From the NCBI RefSeq assembly GCF_013363975.1, contig NZ_JABWGN010000014.1, positions 186,001 through 250,000 on the forward strand: 64,000 bases of DNA, read 5' to 3'. Of this stretch, positions 52,121 through 60,421 are shown one piece after another; the first letter of the stretch is position 1, and each line of letters starts with the position of its first letter. Under the pieces are notes generated by a model. It was not told the origin of the DNA. It did no database searches and saw nothing but the letters and a program-made list of their open reading frames with translations. The DNA is from Nonomuraea montanisoli. GTDB taxonomy: Bacteria > Actinomycetota > Actinomycetes > Streptosporangiales > Streptosporangiaceae. The position numbers and the translations under genes were made by a program.

Positions 52121-52921
52121 TCAGCGGAGAACGGCGAGGTCTCCCCGCTGGACGATGCCGCCGCGCACGACGCCGGCCTGCAGGCCGAACCGTACCTGGT
52201 GGGCGTGTCCGAGCAGCTTGAGGAGCTGTGCGTCAGGTCCCAGCCCGTCGTGGGGCTGAGGCATGCCGACCATGACACAGCGGGGCATGCCCGGCCCGAG
52301 GCACAGCTCCACCTGGTCGCCGATGGTGAGATGGCGGCCCTGCCAGTCGTCCTCGACGAAGCCGGCGCCCTCCGTCTCCAGCACGAGGTTCGCGCGGAAG
52401 CGGGCGACGTCGACGCCTTCGCCGAGCAACCGCTCCAGTTCGCGCACCGCGGCCGTGGTGACGAGATGAACGGGCGCCTCGTCATGGTGCCGTACGGAGG
52501 ACTGCCGGCGCAGACTCAGTGGCCGGCCCAGCAACGTGCTGAGCACCTGACCGGCTGCCGGGTCATCGGCACGGTACTCCCGCCCGTCCGGGAGCGTCAC
52601 CAGCGGCGCCTCACCGTCTTCCGAATCCGCGGCCGCGGTCTCGTCCAGGCGGGCGCGCAGGGTGAGCAGGCCGTCGACGCGGCGGAAGCGGCGGGTGGTC
52701 TTGCCGCTTGCGATCCCGCCGTCCGGGGTGTAGACCGCCCAGCGTCGATCTCCGGCGACCCCGTCGGAGGTGAAGCGGGCACGAGTCAGCCGCTCGCCCC
52801 CCATGGACTTCACCGGATACCGCGCAAGCCCGGCCACCCGGCCCACCGGCACGGGTGACGGTTCCGCGCGCCCCGGGACGTCCTCGCAGCCGCAGGAGTA
52901 CAGATGCCGGATCGTGCTCAC
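52121..52921 (-). CDS. MOSC-domain protein
   Basis: This is a 266-aa protein with an N-terminal MOSC_N beta-barrel (VGRVAGLARYPVKSMGGERL, about 27-46) and a MOSC domain with PVHLVTTAAVRELE and RFRANLVLET (about 150-190). A Cys-rich start (SCGCED) is present; a Cys (CVMV, near 220) stands where MOSC proteins often bind sulfur or the molybdenum cofactor. MOSC proteins move sulfur or reduce N-hydroxylated substrates. GTG 52921 has GGAGGG just upstream. It is transcribed after the MerR-peroxiredoxin gene with a 28-base gap. Confidence 0.9.
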   Translation of the reverse strand: MSTIRHLYSCGCEDVPGRAEPSPVPVGRVAGLARYPVKSMGGERLTRARFTSDGVAGDRRWAVYTPDGGIASGKTTRRFRRVDGLLTLRARLDETAAADSEDGEAPLVTLPDGREYRADDPAAGQVLSTLLGRPLSLRRQSSVRHHDEAPVHLVTTAAVRELERLLGEGVDVARFRANLVLETEGAGFVEDDWQGRHLTIGDQVELCLGPGMPRCVMVGMPQPHDGLGPDAQLLKLLGHAHQVRFGLQAGVVRGGIVQRGDLAVLR

Positions 52922-52949
52922 TTGCCCTCCATCGCCGGCAGCGGCCGGT

Positions 52950-53852
52950 TCAGTGCTCCGCCAGCCATCGCATGACCTGTTCGGCGTGGCCGGCCGGCTC
53001 CTCGACGGGAAAGAACACGTGCTCGACCCGGCCGTCGACCACGACGAGGGTCAGCCGGCGGTACAGCGTCATCTCGTCGGCATCGAACGTGGGCAGCCCG
53101 AGAGCGGCGGCCACGGTCAGGCGCGGGTCGGCCAGCAGCGGGTACGGCAGCCGGAGCCGGTGCACCACCTCCCGCTGATACCCGCTCGACTGCGCCGACA
53201 GCCCGTAGATCCGCGCCGCCCCGGCCTTCAGCAGGTCGGCGTGATGGTCGCGGAACCCGCACGCCTGCTCGGTGCAGCCCCGCGCGCCCGGGATCGTCTC
53301 CCATCCCCGCGGCAGGTCCACGCCAGGCCGCCCGGTCAGCGGATACAGGAACAGCACGCTGCGCCCCTGGCCGAGCGCCCGGACGCGGACCTTGCTTCCG
53401 TCGGTGACCACGAGCTCCAGATCCGGCAGCTCGGTTCCCACGAGCCCGGCCGGGTCCACGGCCGCGATGACCCGCCGCCGGCCGGACTGCGGCCGCATCA
53501 TGCGCTGCGCGGCCACGTCGAGCCGGGCGCGCAGCCGGTCACGCTGCTCGGCGAGCCGCGTGATGCGCTGCTCCACCTGGTCGATGGCCCGCTGGTACGT
53601 GGCCAGCGACGCCGGACACAGGTCACCGGAGTCGGCGCCGCTGACCAGGCACTCGACGAACGGCCGCGTCTCCTCCACCGGGAGGCCCAGCGCCATCAGC
53701 GACCGGATCTGCTCCACGAGCCGCACCGCGATCGGGTCGTACTCCCGGTAGCCGTTGGCACAGCGACGCGGGACGACCAGGCCGAGCGCCTCGTAGTAGC
53801 GCAACGCCCGCACCGTGACACCGGTACGCCGCGCCAGCTCCCCCACTCGCAT
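52950..53852 (-). CDS. MerR-type regulator fused to a PrxQ-like peroxiredoxin
   Basis: This is a 300-aa fusion. Residues 1-70 are a MerR winged HTH (MRVGELARRTGVTVRALRYYEALGL) and about 80-115 the dimer coiled coil. C68 and C79 are in the region where MerR proteins often bind metal. Residues about 136-300 are an AhpC/TSA domain with ELPDLELVVTDG, and GCTEQACGFRD (C193 peroxidatic, C198 resolving, PrxQ spacing). ATG 53852 follows a MerR-like promoter, so it is probably autoregulated. It may sense peroxides or thiols through the Prx domain. The MOSC gene follows on the same strand. The fusion is uninterrupted. Confidence 0.9.
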   Translation of the reverse strand: MRVGELARRTGVTVRALRYYEALGLVVPRRCANGYREYDPIAVRLVEQIRSLMALGLPVEETRPFVECLVSGADSGDLCPASLATYQRAIDQVEQRITRLAEQRDRLRARLDVAAQRMMRPQSGRRRVIAAVDPAGLVGTELPDLELVVTDGSKVRVRALGQGRSVLFLYPLTGRPGVDLPRGWETIPGARGCTEQACGFRDHHADLLKAGAARIYGLSAQSSGYQREVVHRLRLPYPLLADPRLTVAAALGLPTFDADEMTLYRRLTLVVVDGRVEHVFFPVEEPAGHAEQVMRWLAEH

Positions 53853-53859
53853 GACCGAA

Positions 53860-53891
53860 ACCCTAAACCCGCACCTGAAGGTACAGGTCAA
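53860..53891 (-). promoter_or_regulatory. MerR-type promoter, first copy
   Basis: Minus-strand TTGACC (53886-53891) and TAGGGT (53860-53865) are separated by 20 bases, the over-long spacing of MerR-controlled promoters. The spacer has the dyad ACCTG-N6-CAGGT (53873-53888). It lies just before the MerR-Prx start and is nearly identical to 55039-55070. Confidence 0.7.
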
Positions 53892-53961
53892 CGCACCGGT
53901 CGATCCCGCGGGGCACAGCCGTAGGGGCGGTGCCACGGGCGCGAGGACCGGCGGGCAGTGG

Positions 53962-54672
53962 TCACGCCAGATCGAGGAGCTGCTCGTAGAAGCCGCCGAA
54001 GCCGCGAGCCCGGTCCACGAAGTGCAGCTCCAGAATCCAGTGACAGGTCCTCCCCGCGCGGTCGGTGCGCCGCAGCGGGGTGTCGTTCTCCGGAGTGATG
54101 TAGGACTCCGCCTTCGCGCCGTCGTTCACCTCGTGCGGGAACTCCCCCACGAGATGCCCGGCGTGCCAGATGCCGAGCTCCCAGCCGGCTTCGCCCGCCA
54201 GCCGTTCCACCTCGGCGTACAACTGCCGGCCGGTGATGTCCGGGTCGGCCGCGAACGCCGCGCGTCCCTCGTCGAAGACGCGCGGCAGATCGTGCAGCAG
54301 CAGGTGCTTGTCCGGGTCGTCGCCGAAGACGTACGTGCGGCCGAAGTCGGCCTCGTACTCCTCGAAGATCGGGCCGAAGTCGGCGAAGGCGACGTCGTCC
54401 TCGCCGATGATGCGGTCGGGCGGGTTGTCCCGGTACGGGAGCAGCGTGTTGGGCCCGGAGCGGATGATCCGCTTGTGCCAGTGCTTGGTCGTGCCGAACA
54501 TGTCGTTGGCCAGGTCCCGGATGCGATCGCTCACCTCCCGCTCCCCGACCCCAGGTGCGACCAGTCCGCGCGCCTCCACCTCATCGAACAAGGCGATGGC
54601 CTTCTCCTGCGCCGCCACCAGGCCGGCGACCCGCCGAGCCTCCTCCTCCGGCCCGCCGTGATCAGACGTCAT
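53962..54672 (-). CDS. M24-family metallopeptidase (Xaa-Pro aminopeptidase-like)
   Basis: This is a 236-aa pita-bread-fold protein. The dinuclear metal ligands are suggested by the two Asp in VAFADFGPIFEEYEADFGRT, the His in HAGHLVGEFPHE and the Glu in WILELHFVD. It lacks the N-terminal creatinase domain, as in methionine-aminopeptidase-sized members. ATG 54672 overlaps the stop of the upstream GGCT-like gene by four bases. With that gene it could process glutamyl peptides, an inference from the coupling. Confidence 0.85.
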   Translation of the reverse strand: MTSDHGGPEEEARRVAGLVAAQEKAIALFDEVEARGLVAPGVGEREVSDRIRDLANDMFGTTKHWHKRIIRSGPNTLLPYRDNPPDRIIGEDDVAFADFGPIFEEYEADFGRTYVFGDDPDKHLLLHDLPRVFDEGRAAFAADPDITGRQLYAEVERLAGEAGWELGIWHAGHLVGEFPHEVNDGAKAESYITPENDTPLRRTDRAGRTCHWILELHFVDRARGFGGFYEQLLDLA

Positions 54673-55031
54673 GCTCGCGACCCGTCGTGGTCAGCCGCGT
54701 ACACCCAGCCGTGCAGACCCGACGCCAGCGGTACGAGAGCACGCCGGTAGTCGTCGACCTCGTAGTCGTCGGCCGCGGCGAGTTCGTCCTCGCTCAGGCG
54801 CAGCGCCGTGCCCTCCACGACGTCGGCGGCGCTTCCCGTGGCCCGCAGGATCGGATGATGGGTGGCACCGCTGATCGCGATGACCTCCGGATCGGTGATC
54901 TCCACCATGGACAACCGGTAGCCGGGCAACTGGTCCGGAGTGCCGCTCACCTCGCGGCCGAACACCGAAAGCTGCACCTCGCTCTGGCGCAGCGTGCCAT
55001 AGGAAAACAGGACGACAGAGTGATCAGACAT
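54669..55031 (-). CDS. Gamma-glutamylcyclotransferase-like (AIG2/GGCT) protein
   Basis: This is a 120-aa small beta-barrel protein. The substrate loop SYGTLRQSE (residues 9-17), followed by LPGYRLS and a late Glu in the region EDELAAADDYEVDDYRR, matches the GGCT fold with its catalytic Glu. Such proteins cyclise gamma-glutamyl groups or act on glutathione-like compounds. It is coupled to the M24 gene. ATG 55031 lies 8 bases after the -10 of a promoter that is almost the same as the MerR-Prx promoter, so it is a probable regulon member. Confidence 0.85.
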   Translation of the reverse strand: MSDHSVVLFSYGTLRQSEVQLSVFGREVSGTPDQLPGYRLSMVEITDPEVIAISGATHHPILRATGSAADVVEGTALRLSEDELAAADDYEVDDYRRALVPLASGLHGWVYAADHDGSRA

Positions 55032-55038
55032 GGCCGAA

Positions 55039-55070
55039 ACCCTAAACCCGCCCCCTGAGGTACAGGTCAA
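55039..55070 (-). promoter_or_regulatory. MerR-type promoter, second copy
   Basis: TTGACC (55065-55070, minus strand) and TAGGGT (55039-55044) with the same 20-base spacer occur again upstream of the GGCT-like gene. The sequences flanking both boxes match 53851-53891 almost base for base. The left half of the dyad is weaker here (CCCTG). Confidence 0.68.
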
Positions 55071-55195
55071 ACGCCTCCGCCGACGCCCTCAAGGGCTGCC
55101 GACGCGGAACCGCCACGTCACACCGTCGAACCGCTCACCGCTTGACCACTTCGCGCCAGGGCTCAGGCAGCAGGGCTTCACTGGCTGCCACGCCG

Positions 55196-55483
55196 TCATC
55201 TGGCGCGACCGTCCAGAAGCAGTTCCCACAGCCTCATGCCCTCTGCCCTGACCTGCCAAGGACTCTCATGGACAACGCGGCGGCCGACCTCTCGTACGGT
55301 CCGCCGGATGAAGAGGAGGCCGCCTGACTGGCAGAGCTCGTACGACGGACTGGTGCAGAGGCAGGTGTGCGCCTGCACGCGAACCCAGGAGGACCGTGCC
55401 GTCGCAACGCGCCATGGAACAGGCACGCAGAATTCCTCGCGAGGGGCCACGTGCAAGCCATGGAAATCAGCGAACGGCTTCAC
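55196..55483 (-). CDS. Small conserved hypothetical protein
   Basis: This is a 95-aa soluble protein of unknown function with CVPVPW, SPSYELCQSGGLLFIRRTVRE and ESPWQVRAEGMRLWELLLDGRAR, a pattern I have seen in small actinobacterial proteins that sit next to XRE regulators. GTG 55483 has AGGAG seven bases upstream and overlaps the stop of the 75-aa gene (GTGA). It is divergent from the XRE-TPR gene, together with its partner. Confidence 0.75.
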   Translation of the reverse strand: MKPFADFHGLHVAPREEFCVPVPWRVATARSSWVRVQAHTCLCTSPSYELCQSGGLLFIRRTVREVGRRVVHESPWQVRAEGMRLWELLLDGRAR

Positions 55484-55707
55484 GTTGATCTCCTGTCGAG
55501 TGCTGCCTGCTCGCACGCAACAGGGCCTCCATCGCGCTCCGCGCCGTCAGCACGCCTCGCTGAGAACGGACTCGATGCGCTCGGCGGCGCACCGAACGTC
55601 CTCAACCGAGCCGAGGGAAGCCGGTCAGGGAGACAGAAACCTCGTCCGGCCGACTCGACAGCCAGTCTTCGCAACTGCTCGAAGGCATCGATGGCGTAGA
55701 TGATCAT
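55480..55707 (-). CDS. Small hypothetical protein coupled to the next gene
   Basis: This is a 75-aa protein of unknown function, beginning MIIYAIDAFEQLRRLAVESAG. ATG 55707 has GAGGAG at six bases. It is coupled by a GTGA overlap to the 95-aa gene. Its C-terminal part (RLRTFGAPP ... ACEQAALDRRST) is shared by an antisense segment at 59705-59845, suggesting a mobile or duplicated segment there. Confidence 0.65.
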   Translation of the reverse strand: MIIYAIDAFEQLRRLAVESAGRGFCLPDRLPSARLRTFGAPPSASSPFSARRADGAERDGGPVACEQAALDRRST

Positions 55708-55808
55708 GCTGTTCTCCTCGTCCGATCGGTCTGCTCGAAGCTGCTGACAGAAGACCTCGCAGCCTGATTTGCTCGCAACGAGCAGCAAAAACAGCGAGAG
55801 GTACGCAC

Positions 55809-57092
55809 ATGGCAACCGAGAGGAAGCGGCGACGTGGGCGGCCACCGAAGGAGCTGACCCCCGGCTCGTCCCTGCTGGCCGCGCTGGGAGCCAAGCTCCG
55901 TGAGCTGAGAAAGGCCCGATCGCTCACTCTGGTTCAGCTGTCGGAGTTGACCGGCTACTCCTGCCAGCATCTCGGAGCGATCGAGCGAGGAGCTGTCGCG
56001 CCCTCCGAGTCGGTGATCTCGTCGTGCGACGCAGGGCTAGGAGCGGGTGGAGTACTCAATGGCCTGCTGCCCGGAGTGATCCGCGAGCAGGCACATCTCC
56101 GTCACAACAGCGACGCGGCCCGCCGAACGGGTTCTCTTCAGCACGGGCCGGCCGTGGATTGGGAGCGCCTCAGCACCGCGAGCACACGCCCGTCGGCGGT
56201 GAGCAAGGCCGTGGTCGAGGACATCGAGGCCATCACCGCGCATCAGCGTCACCTCTACCACCAGCTGACCTCAGCCCAGATGCTCGCGCCCGTCGACGGC
56301 CACCTCGGTCTGCTGCTCTCCCTTCTCGACACGCCGAGCACCGATTCGCTCCGTCTGCGCCTGGCGTCGGCAGCCGGCGAGGCCGCGGGCTTCGCGGCCT
56401 GGATCTGGTTCGACCTGAGCGACCCGTTCAAGATGACGTACCGCTACCGCACCGCCCTGAGCGCCCTCACCGAAGCGGGGGATCTGGGCCTGCGTTCGTA
56501 TGTCACCGCCTTCCAAGCGGTCATGGCACATGCGGCGGGCCGCTTCGATGAGGCCGTGGAGTACTCCATGGCGGCACTCGACATGGCGGAGCACGCGTCC
56601 GTCGGCAGCGTGACGAAGTCATGGATTCACGCTGTCCACGCCACCGCGCTGGCCCACACCAATGACCACCATGGGGCGCTGTCCGAGCTCGGCCGAGCGC
56701 AGGACATGCTCGACCGTGCCGACGAGCGGCGAGACGAGTGGATGTACGACTTCGATCAGGAACGGCTCCTTGGGTACCGGGGAAACTGCCTCATGGAGGT
56801 GGGCCGCTACCAGGCGGCTGTCGCAGCCTTTGAGCGGGCCTTGCAGGGGGTGCCCGCCACCTGCGTCCGCCGGCGGGCCGAGATCAGCGTGGATCTGGCA
56901 GAGGCACTCGTGCGGCAGGGCGAGACGGACGAGGCTGTGCGCATCGCCAAGGAAGCGGTCACCGTGTTTCTGCAGCGTGGCTCCCTGTCCGGGGTTTCCC
57001 GGGTCAAGCGGCTCCGGAAACGGCTGGCCGCACACCACCACGGTGCCGCGGTTCGCGACCTGGATGGGTTCGTCCGCGCATGGCGAGGCTGA
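55809..57092 (+). CDS. XRE-family regulator with TPR-like C-terminus
   Basis: This is a 427-aa protein. The basic start KRRRGRPPK resembles an AT-hook. The helix-turn-helix (KLRELRKARSLTLVQLSELTGYSCQHLGAIERG, about 29-61) is XRE-like. The remainder is a helical TPR-like region (about 130-427) with repeated AL/ALDMAEHA, ALSELGRAQDML and AAFERALQ motifs. Such Streptomyces-type regulators often work with a short adjoining protein, and the divergent 75-aa/95-aa pair may be such partners. ATG 55809 has GAGAGG upstream. Its stop overlaps the S9 peptidase start by 13 bases. Confidence 0.88.
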   Translation: MATERKRRRGRPPKELTPGSSLLAALGAKLRELRKARSLTLVQLSELTGYSCQHLGAIERGAVAPSESVISSCDAGLGAGGVLNGLLPGVIREQAHLRHNSDAARRTGSLQHGPAVDWERLSTASTRPSAVSKAVVEDIEAITAHQRHLYHQLTSAQMLAPVDGHLGLLLSLLDTPSTDSLRLRLASAAGEAAGFAAWIWFDLSDPFKMTYRYRTALSALTEAGDLGLRSYVTAFQAVMAHAAGRFDEAVEYSMAALDMAEHASVGSVTKSWIHAVHATALAHTNDHHGALSELGRAQDMLDRADERRDEWMYDFDQERLLGYRGNCLMEVGRYQAAVAAFERALQGVPATCVRRRAEISVDLAEALVRQGETDEAVRIAKEAVTVFLQRGSLSGVSRVKRLRKRLAAHHHGAAVRDLDGFVRAWRG

Positions 57093-58855
57093 GCCCCCTC
57101 CCGGCCGACCTCGTCGGCCGGGCTACGGTCACCTTCGACGCCCTCCAATCGGCCGGTGGCACCATCTACTGGATCGAAGGCAGACCGGAGGGGGATGTTC
57201 TCCGCGCATGGTCGTCGGACGAGGGCCGCAGCGATGTCCTTCCGCAAGGCTTCCAGGTCGCGTCGTACGTGCACGAGTACGGCGGCGGCGCGTATGTGGT
57301 GGGCGAGCCTGACGTCTGGTTCTGCAACGCGAGCGACCAGAGGATCTACCGCTACCGGCCCGGCTCGCCCCCGTATCCGGTGACGCCCGTCCCGGAAAGG
57401 CCCGGGGCGCACCGTTACGCCGATCTGCGACGCGTGCCGGGGGACGGAAGACTGGTGTGTGTGCGGGAGCGCCACGAGGGCTCGGCCGTGCACAACGAGC
57501 TGGTGATGCTCCCGGGCGACGGCTCAGCGGAGCCCGAGGTCATCGCTGCTGGAGATGACTTTTACATGTCCCCCGCGCTCAGCCCCGACGGCAAGCAACT
57601 CGCCTGGGTTTCGTGGAACGCGCCGTTGATGCCCTGGGACGGATCTCGCCTCTGGCTGGCGGACCTCGAAGGCGGTGAACGCCGGCTCATCGCGGGCGGT
57701 GACGACGAGTCGGTGTGTCAGCCGCAGTGGGACGCGAAGGGGATCCTGCACTTCGTGTCCGACCGTTCAGGCTGGTGGAACCTCTACGCACGGGACTCGG
57801 GCAGGACCATCCCGGTGCTGACCGGGAAATTCGAGCTGGCCGCCGCGCCGTGGGAGTTCGGCTACCGGACCTATGCGCTCAGCGATGACCGGATCATCAC
57901 CATCGCCCAACGGGGATCGGAACACCTCCTTCTCACCAGGACCGGGAACGGCGACATTCACCACGTCGAGCTGCCGTACACCTCGATGAAGCCTTATCTG
58001 GCAACGGTCGGCGCCGATGTGGTCGTGATCGCTTCCAGCCCGACCCGCCTTCCCGAAGTCGTCAAGGTGACCCCGGGCGGCGCCGCACAGGAGCTCGCAT
58101 CGACCGGCCTCACCATCAACGGATACGCGATCGCCCACCCGCAGCGTTTCTCCTTCACGACACGCGACGGGACCGAAGCCCACGGCCTCTTCTACCTGCC
58201 GACGACGAAGGTCGCCGAGCCCCCGCCTCTCATCGTTCGCGTGCACCCCGGCCCCACCGCGAACTGGCCCATGAGACTGGACCTCCACGCCCAGTACCTC
58301 ACCGGCCGAGGTTTCGCCGTCGCCGACGTGGACCATCGCGGGAGCACGGGATACGGGCGCGTCTACCGCAACGGGCTGCGCCATCGATGGGGGGAAGCCG
58401 ACGTCGCCGACTGCGTCGATGCCGCCCTCTACCTGATATCCGCAGGGCGAGCCGATGGCCACCGCGTCGTGATCTGGGGCGCAAGCGCGGGAGGGTTCAC
58501 CGTGTTGTCCGCCCTGTCATCGACGAATGTCTTCGCCGGTGGCATCGCCCGGTCCGCCGTGGTGGATCCAGAAGAGTGGGGACGGTCGGCACCCAAGTTC
58601 CAAGCACACCATCCCACCCTCCTGACCAGCAGGAGTCCCGAACCCGCTTTCCTGTCTCCGTTGCTGCTCATCCACGGGGATGCCGATCCAGTCACTCCCC
58701 TTGAAGCCGTACGAGCCCTGGCTCAGCAGAGTGCCCGCTCCCGGCTCGTCGTCATTCCCGGCGCCGGGCACACGTTCCGCCGACCCGGCGATGTCACCAC
58801 GATCTTGAAGGCAGAGCTGGAGCATCTGCGGGCTGTGCTCGAAGCCGACGCCTGA
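57080..58855 (+). CDS. S9-family (prolyl oligopeptidase/DPP IV-like) peptidase
   Basis: This is a 591-aa enzyme. The N-terminal roughly 340 residues form a beta-propeller (LSPDGKQLAWVSWNAPLMPWDGS, WNLYARD). The C-terminal alpha/beta hydrolase has Ser469 (GASAGGFT), Asp536 (HGDADPVTP) and His564 (GAGHTFRRP). There is no signal peptide. It starts inside the XRE gene's last codons, so the two are coupled. It hydrolyses short peptides or N-acyl peptides in the cytoplasm. Confidence 0.93.
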   Translation: MARLSPLPADLVGRATVTFDALQSAGGTIYWIEGRPEGDVLRAWSSDEGRSDVLPQGFQVASYVHEYGGGAYVVGEPDVWFCNASDQRIYRYRPGSPPYPVTPVPERPGAHRYADLRRVPGDGRLVCVRERHEGSAVHNELVMLPGDGSAEPEVIAAGDDFYMSPALSPDGKQLAWVSWNAPLMPWDGSRLWLADLEGGERRLIAGGDDESVCQPQWDAKGILHFVSDRSGWWNLYARDSGRTIPVLTGKFELAAAPWEFGYRTYALSDDRIITIAQRGSEHLLLTRTGNGDIHHVELPYTSMKPYLATVGADVVVIASSPTRLPEVVKVTPGGAAQELASTGLTINGYAIAHPQRFSFTTRDGTEAHGLFYLPTTKVAEPPPLIVRVHPGPTANWPMRLDLHAQYLTGRGFAVADVDHRGSTGYGRVYRNGLRHRWGEADVADCVDAALYLISAGRADGHRVVIWGASAGGFTVLSALSSTNVFAGGIARSAVVDPEEWGRSAPKFQAHHPTLLTSRSPEPAFLSPLLLIHGDADPVTPLEAVRALAQQSARSRLVVIPGAGHTFRRPGDVTTILKAELEHLRAVLEADA

Positions 58856-58967
58856 TCACAGCCGACTCCGGTTCCGGCTTGTTCGTGACCGCGGTGGCGC
58901 TGCCAAGGCGGCGGTCCTCCCCTCCGATGCCATTGCTGAAGCCGTCGCTCTGGACGGCCACGTCCCC

Positions 58968-59393
58968 TCAGACTGTGAGGTCGAGGTTGTCCGCGTAGAA
59001 CTCCACCGCTCGTTCATACCCCCCGACCTGCTTGGTCTCAGCAAGGAGACTCAACAGGTCCTGTACCGCCTCACGGTGCCTGCCCAGGTTGTGCAGCGCC
59101 ATCGCGCGAAACGTGCGCAGCCCGTGATCGCCAGGGGACTCCTCCAGCCCCTTGTCGAAGGCCGCCAACGCTTCTTCAGGACGGCCGCACACACGAAGGG
59201 TGCTGCCATAGTTCGTCCACGTGACGCGCCGGTCGCTGGCGCCCATCTCCAGCGCTTTCTCGTAGTACGGCAGCGCCTCGTGCTCGTCGCCGAGGGCGTC
59301 ATGGGTGTAGGCGATCTGCCGCAGCACCTCGGGGTCCCCCTGGTCCTGAGTCAGCAGGTAGGTCAGTCTCTCGCGAAGTTCCGCATCAGTCAT
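58968..59393 (-). CDS. Tetratricopeptide repeat protein
   Basis: This is a 141-aa all-helical protein with three or four TPR units: LRQIAYTHDALGDEHEALPYYEKALEMG, TWTNYGSTLRVCGRPEEALAAFDKGLEESP and TFRAMALHNLGRHREAVQDLL. TPRs bind partner proteins; no partner is evident. ATG 59393 has only a weak ribosome site; a longer open frame extends upstream into copy D of the dispersed element, which is not likely to be coding. Confidence 0.82.
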   Translation of the reverse strand: MTDAELRERLTYLLTQDQGDPEVLRQIAYTHDALGDEHEALPYYEKALEMGASDRRVTWTNYGSTLRVCGRPEEALAAFDKGLEESPGDHGLRTFRAMALHNLGRHREAVQDLLSLLAETKQVGGYERAVEFYADNLDLTV

Positions 59394-59531
59394 GGAGATC
59401 AGTATGCCTTCGGCCTCTCTCGGGCACCTCGCTGTGCCTCGGCCTGGGGCGATGGCTCCTGGATAGCTCTCAACAGCGCCTCGATCCTCGTTGCGCATGG
59501 AGGTCTTGATCCGATGGCCAGGCGCCCCTCT

Positions 59532-59684
59532 CGTCATCGCCTCTCTCCCGTCGAGCCGGCCGGCGCTCGGGGGTCCGGGGGCCGGAGGCCCCCGGCCAGG
59601 GGGTGTGGGGGAGCTCGGCTCCCCCACTGTCACAGCCCGAACCCCCATCGCGCGAAGCGCGCCCACGGGAGGACCTTGCCTTGA
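59532..59684 (+). repeat. Dispersed multi-hairpin element, copy D
   Basis: This is a near-complete copy, with CGAGC/GCTCG (59552-59570), CCGGGGGCC/GGCCCCCGG, GTGGGGGAGC/GCTCCCCCAC and CGCGC/GCGCG stems and the ACCTTGCC end. The first dyad (GATGGCC...GTCATC) is weakened. It lies 76 bases beyond the 3' end of the acetyltransferase gene 59760-60332. Confidence 0.92.
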
Positions 59685-59704
59685 GGAGCTGGCAGAGTCG
59701 AGAG

Positions 59705-59845
59705 GCGGCCCTGTGCTGCCTGCTCGCACGCAGCGTGGGGCTTCATCGCGCTCCGACGGTCATGAGGCCGACCGGTGCACCTCGGCGGGAATGGTATCCA
59801 TGTGATCGGCGGCGCACCGAACATCCGCAACCGGTCGGACCATGC
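59705..59845. repeat. Segment shared with 55499-55620
   Basis: The stretches share CTGCCTGCTCGCACGCA and CGGCGGCGCACCGAAC, with diverged sequence between. On the minus strand both encode RLR-FGAPP...ACEQAA. At 55.5 kb this is the C-terminus of a 75-aa gene; here it lies antisense across the end of the acetyltransferase gene. Confidence 0.65.
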
Positions 59846-60332
59846 GCACATTCGGCAGTTTTCCCTGCCAGAGCTCTCGCTCGCCTGTGACCTTGAATCC
59901 GTAGCGTTGATAGAAGCAGATCGCGCGCTCGTTGTACTCGGTGACCCAGAGCCGCATGGGCATGCTCCCCGCCCAGGTGAGGAACTCACCCATCAACCGG
60001 CCTCCGACGCCTCGGCCCTGGGCTTCCTCCAGCAGGTACATCGGCCCCAGGATGACCACGTCATCCCGGCGACCGCAGAGGAAGCCGACGATCTCCGCCC
60101 CCGAACGGACGATACGGCAGAACAGCAGGTCTGGCTGCCGCCTCGCAGCCTCGATGAACCCCCGCCACTGGGCGATTCCCTCGTCTGTGGCAGAGGAGCC
60201 ACGGTGCTCACGGATCCAGTCCTCATCGATCCCCGCTTCCTCGCAGGGGTACGTCTGCAGCCAGACCCTCAACTGCACCGGCCCAAGAGACGACGCGTCG
60301 TCGGCATGGGGGGCTTCGATCACATAGGTCAT
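59760..60332 (-). CDS. GNAT N-acetyltransferase
   Basis: This is a 190-aa acetyltransferase with VILGPMYLLEEAQGRGVGGRLMGEFL (about 94-119; motif A with Q/RxxGxG/A) and YNERAICFYQRYGFKVTGERELW (about 133-155; motif B), typical of RimI-like enzymes. The last roughly 25 residues (RCAADHMDTIPAEVHRSAS) fall in a shared repeat segment and may be an acquired tail. It is flanked by direct copies D and E of the dispersed element. The substrate is unknown. Confidence 0.88.
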   Translation of the reverse strand: MTYVIEAPHADDASSLGPVQLRVWLQTYPCEEAGIDEDWIREHRGSSATDEGIAQWRGFIEAARRQPDLLFCRIVRSGAEIVGFLCGRRDDVVILGPMYLLEEAQGRGVGGRLMGEFLTWAGSMPMRLWVTEYNERAICFYQRYGFKVTGERELWQGKLPNVRMVRPVADVRCAADHMDTIPAEVHRSAS

Positions 60333-60421
60333 GGGGACATCCTCGACGAGGCTCCCCGAGCGTCTCCCAGCCGCATCAGTAGTGTCTTCTGGGCAGTCCT
60401 CGATACCTCCTCAGCCTCAGC

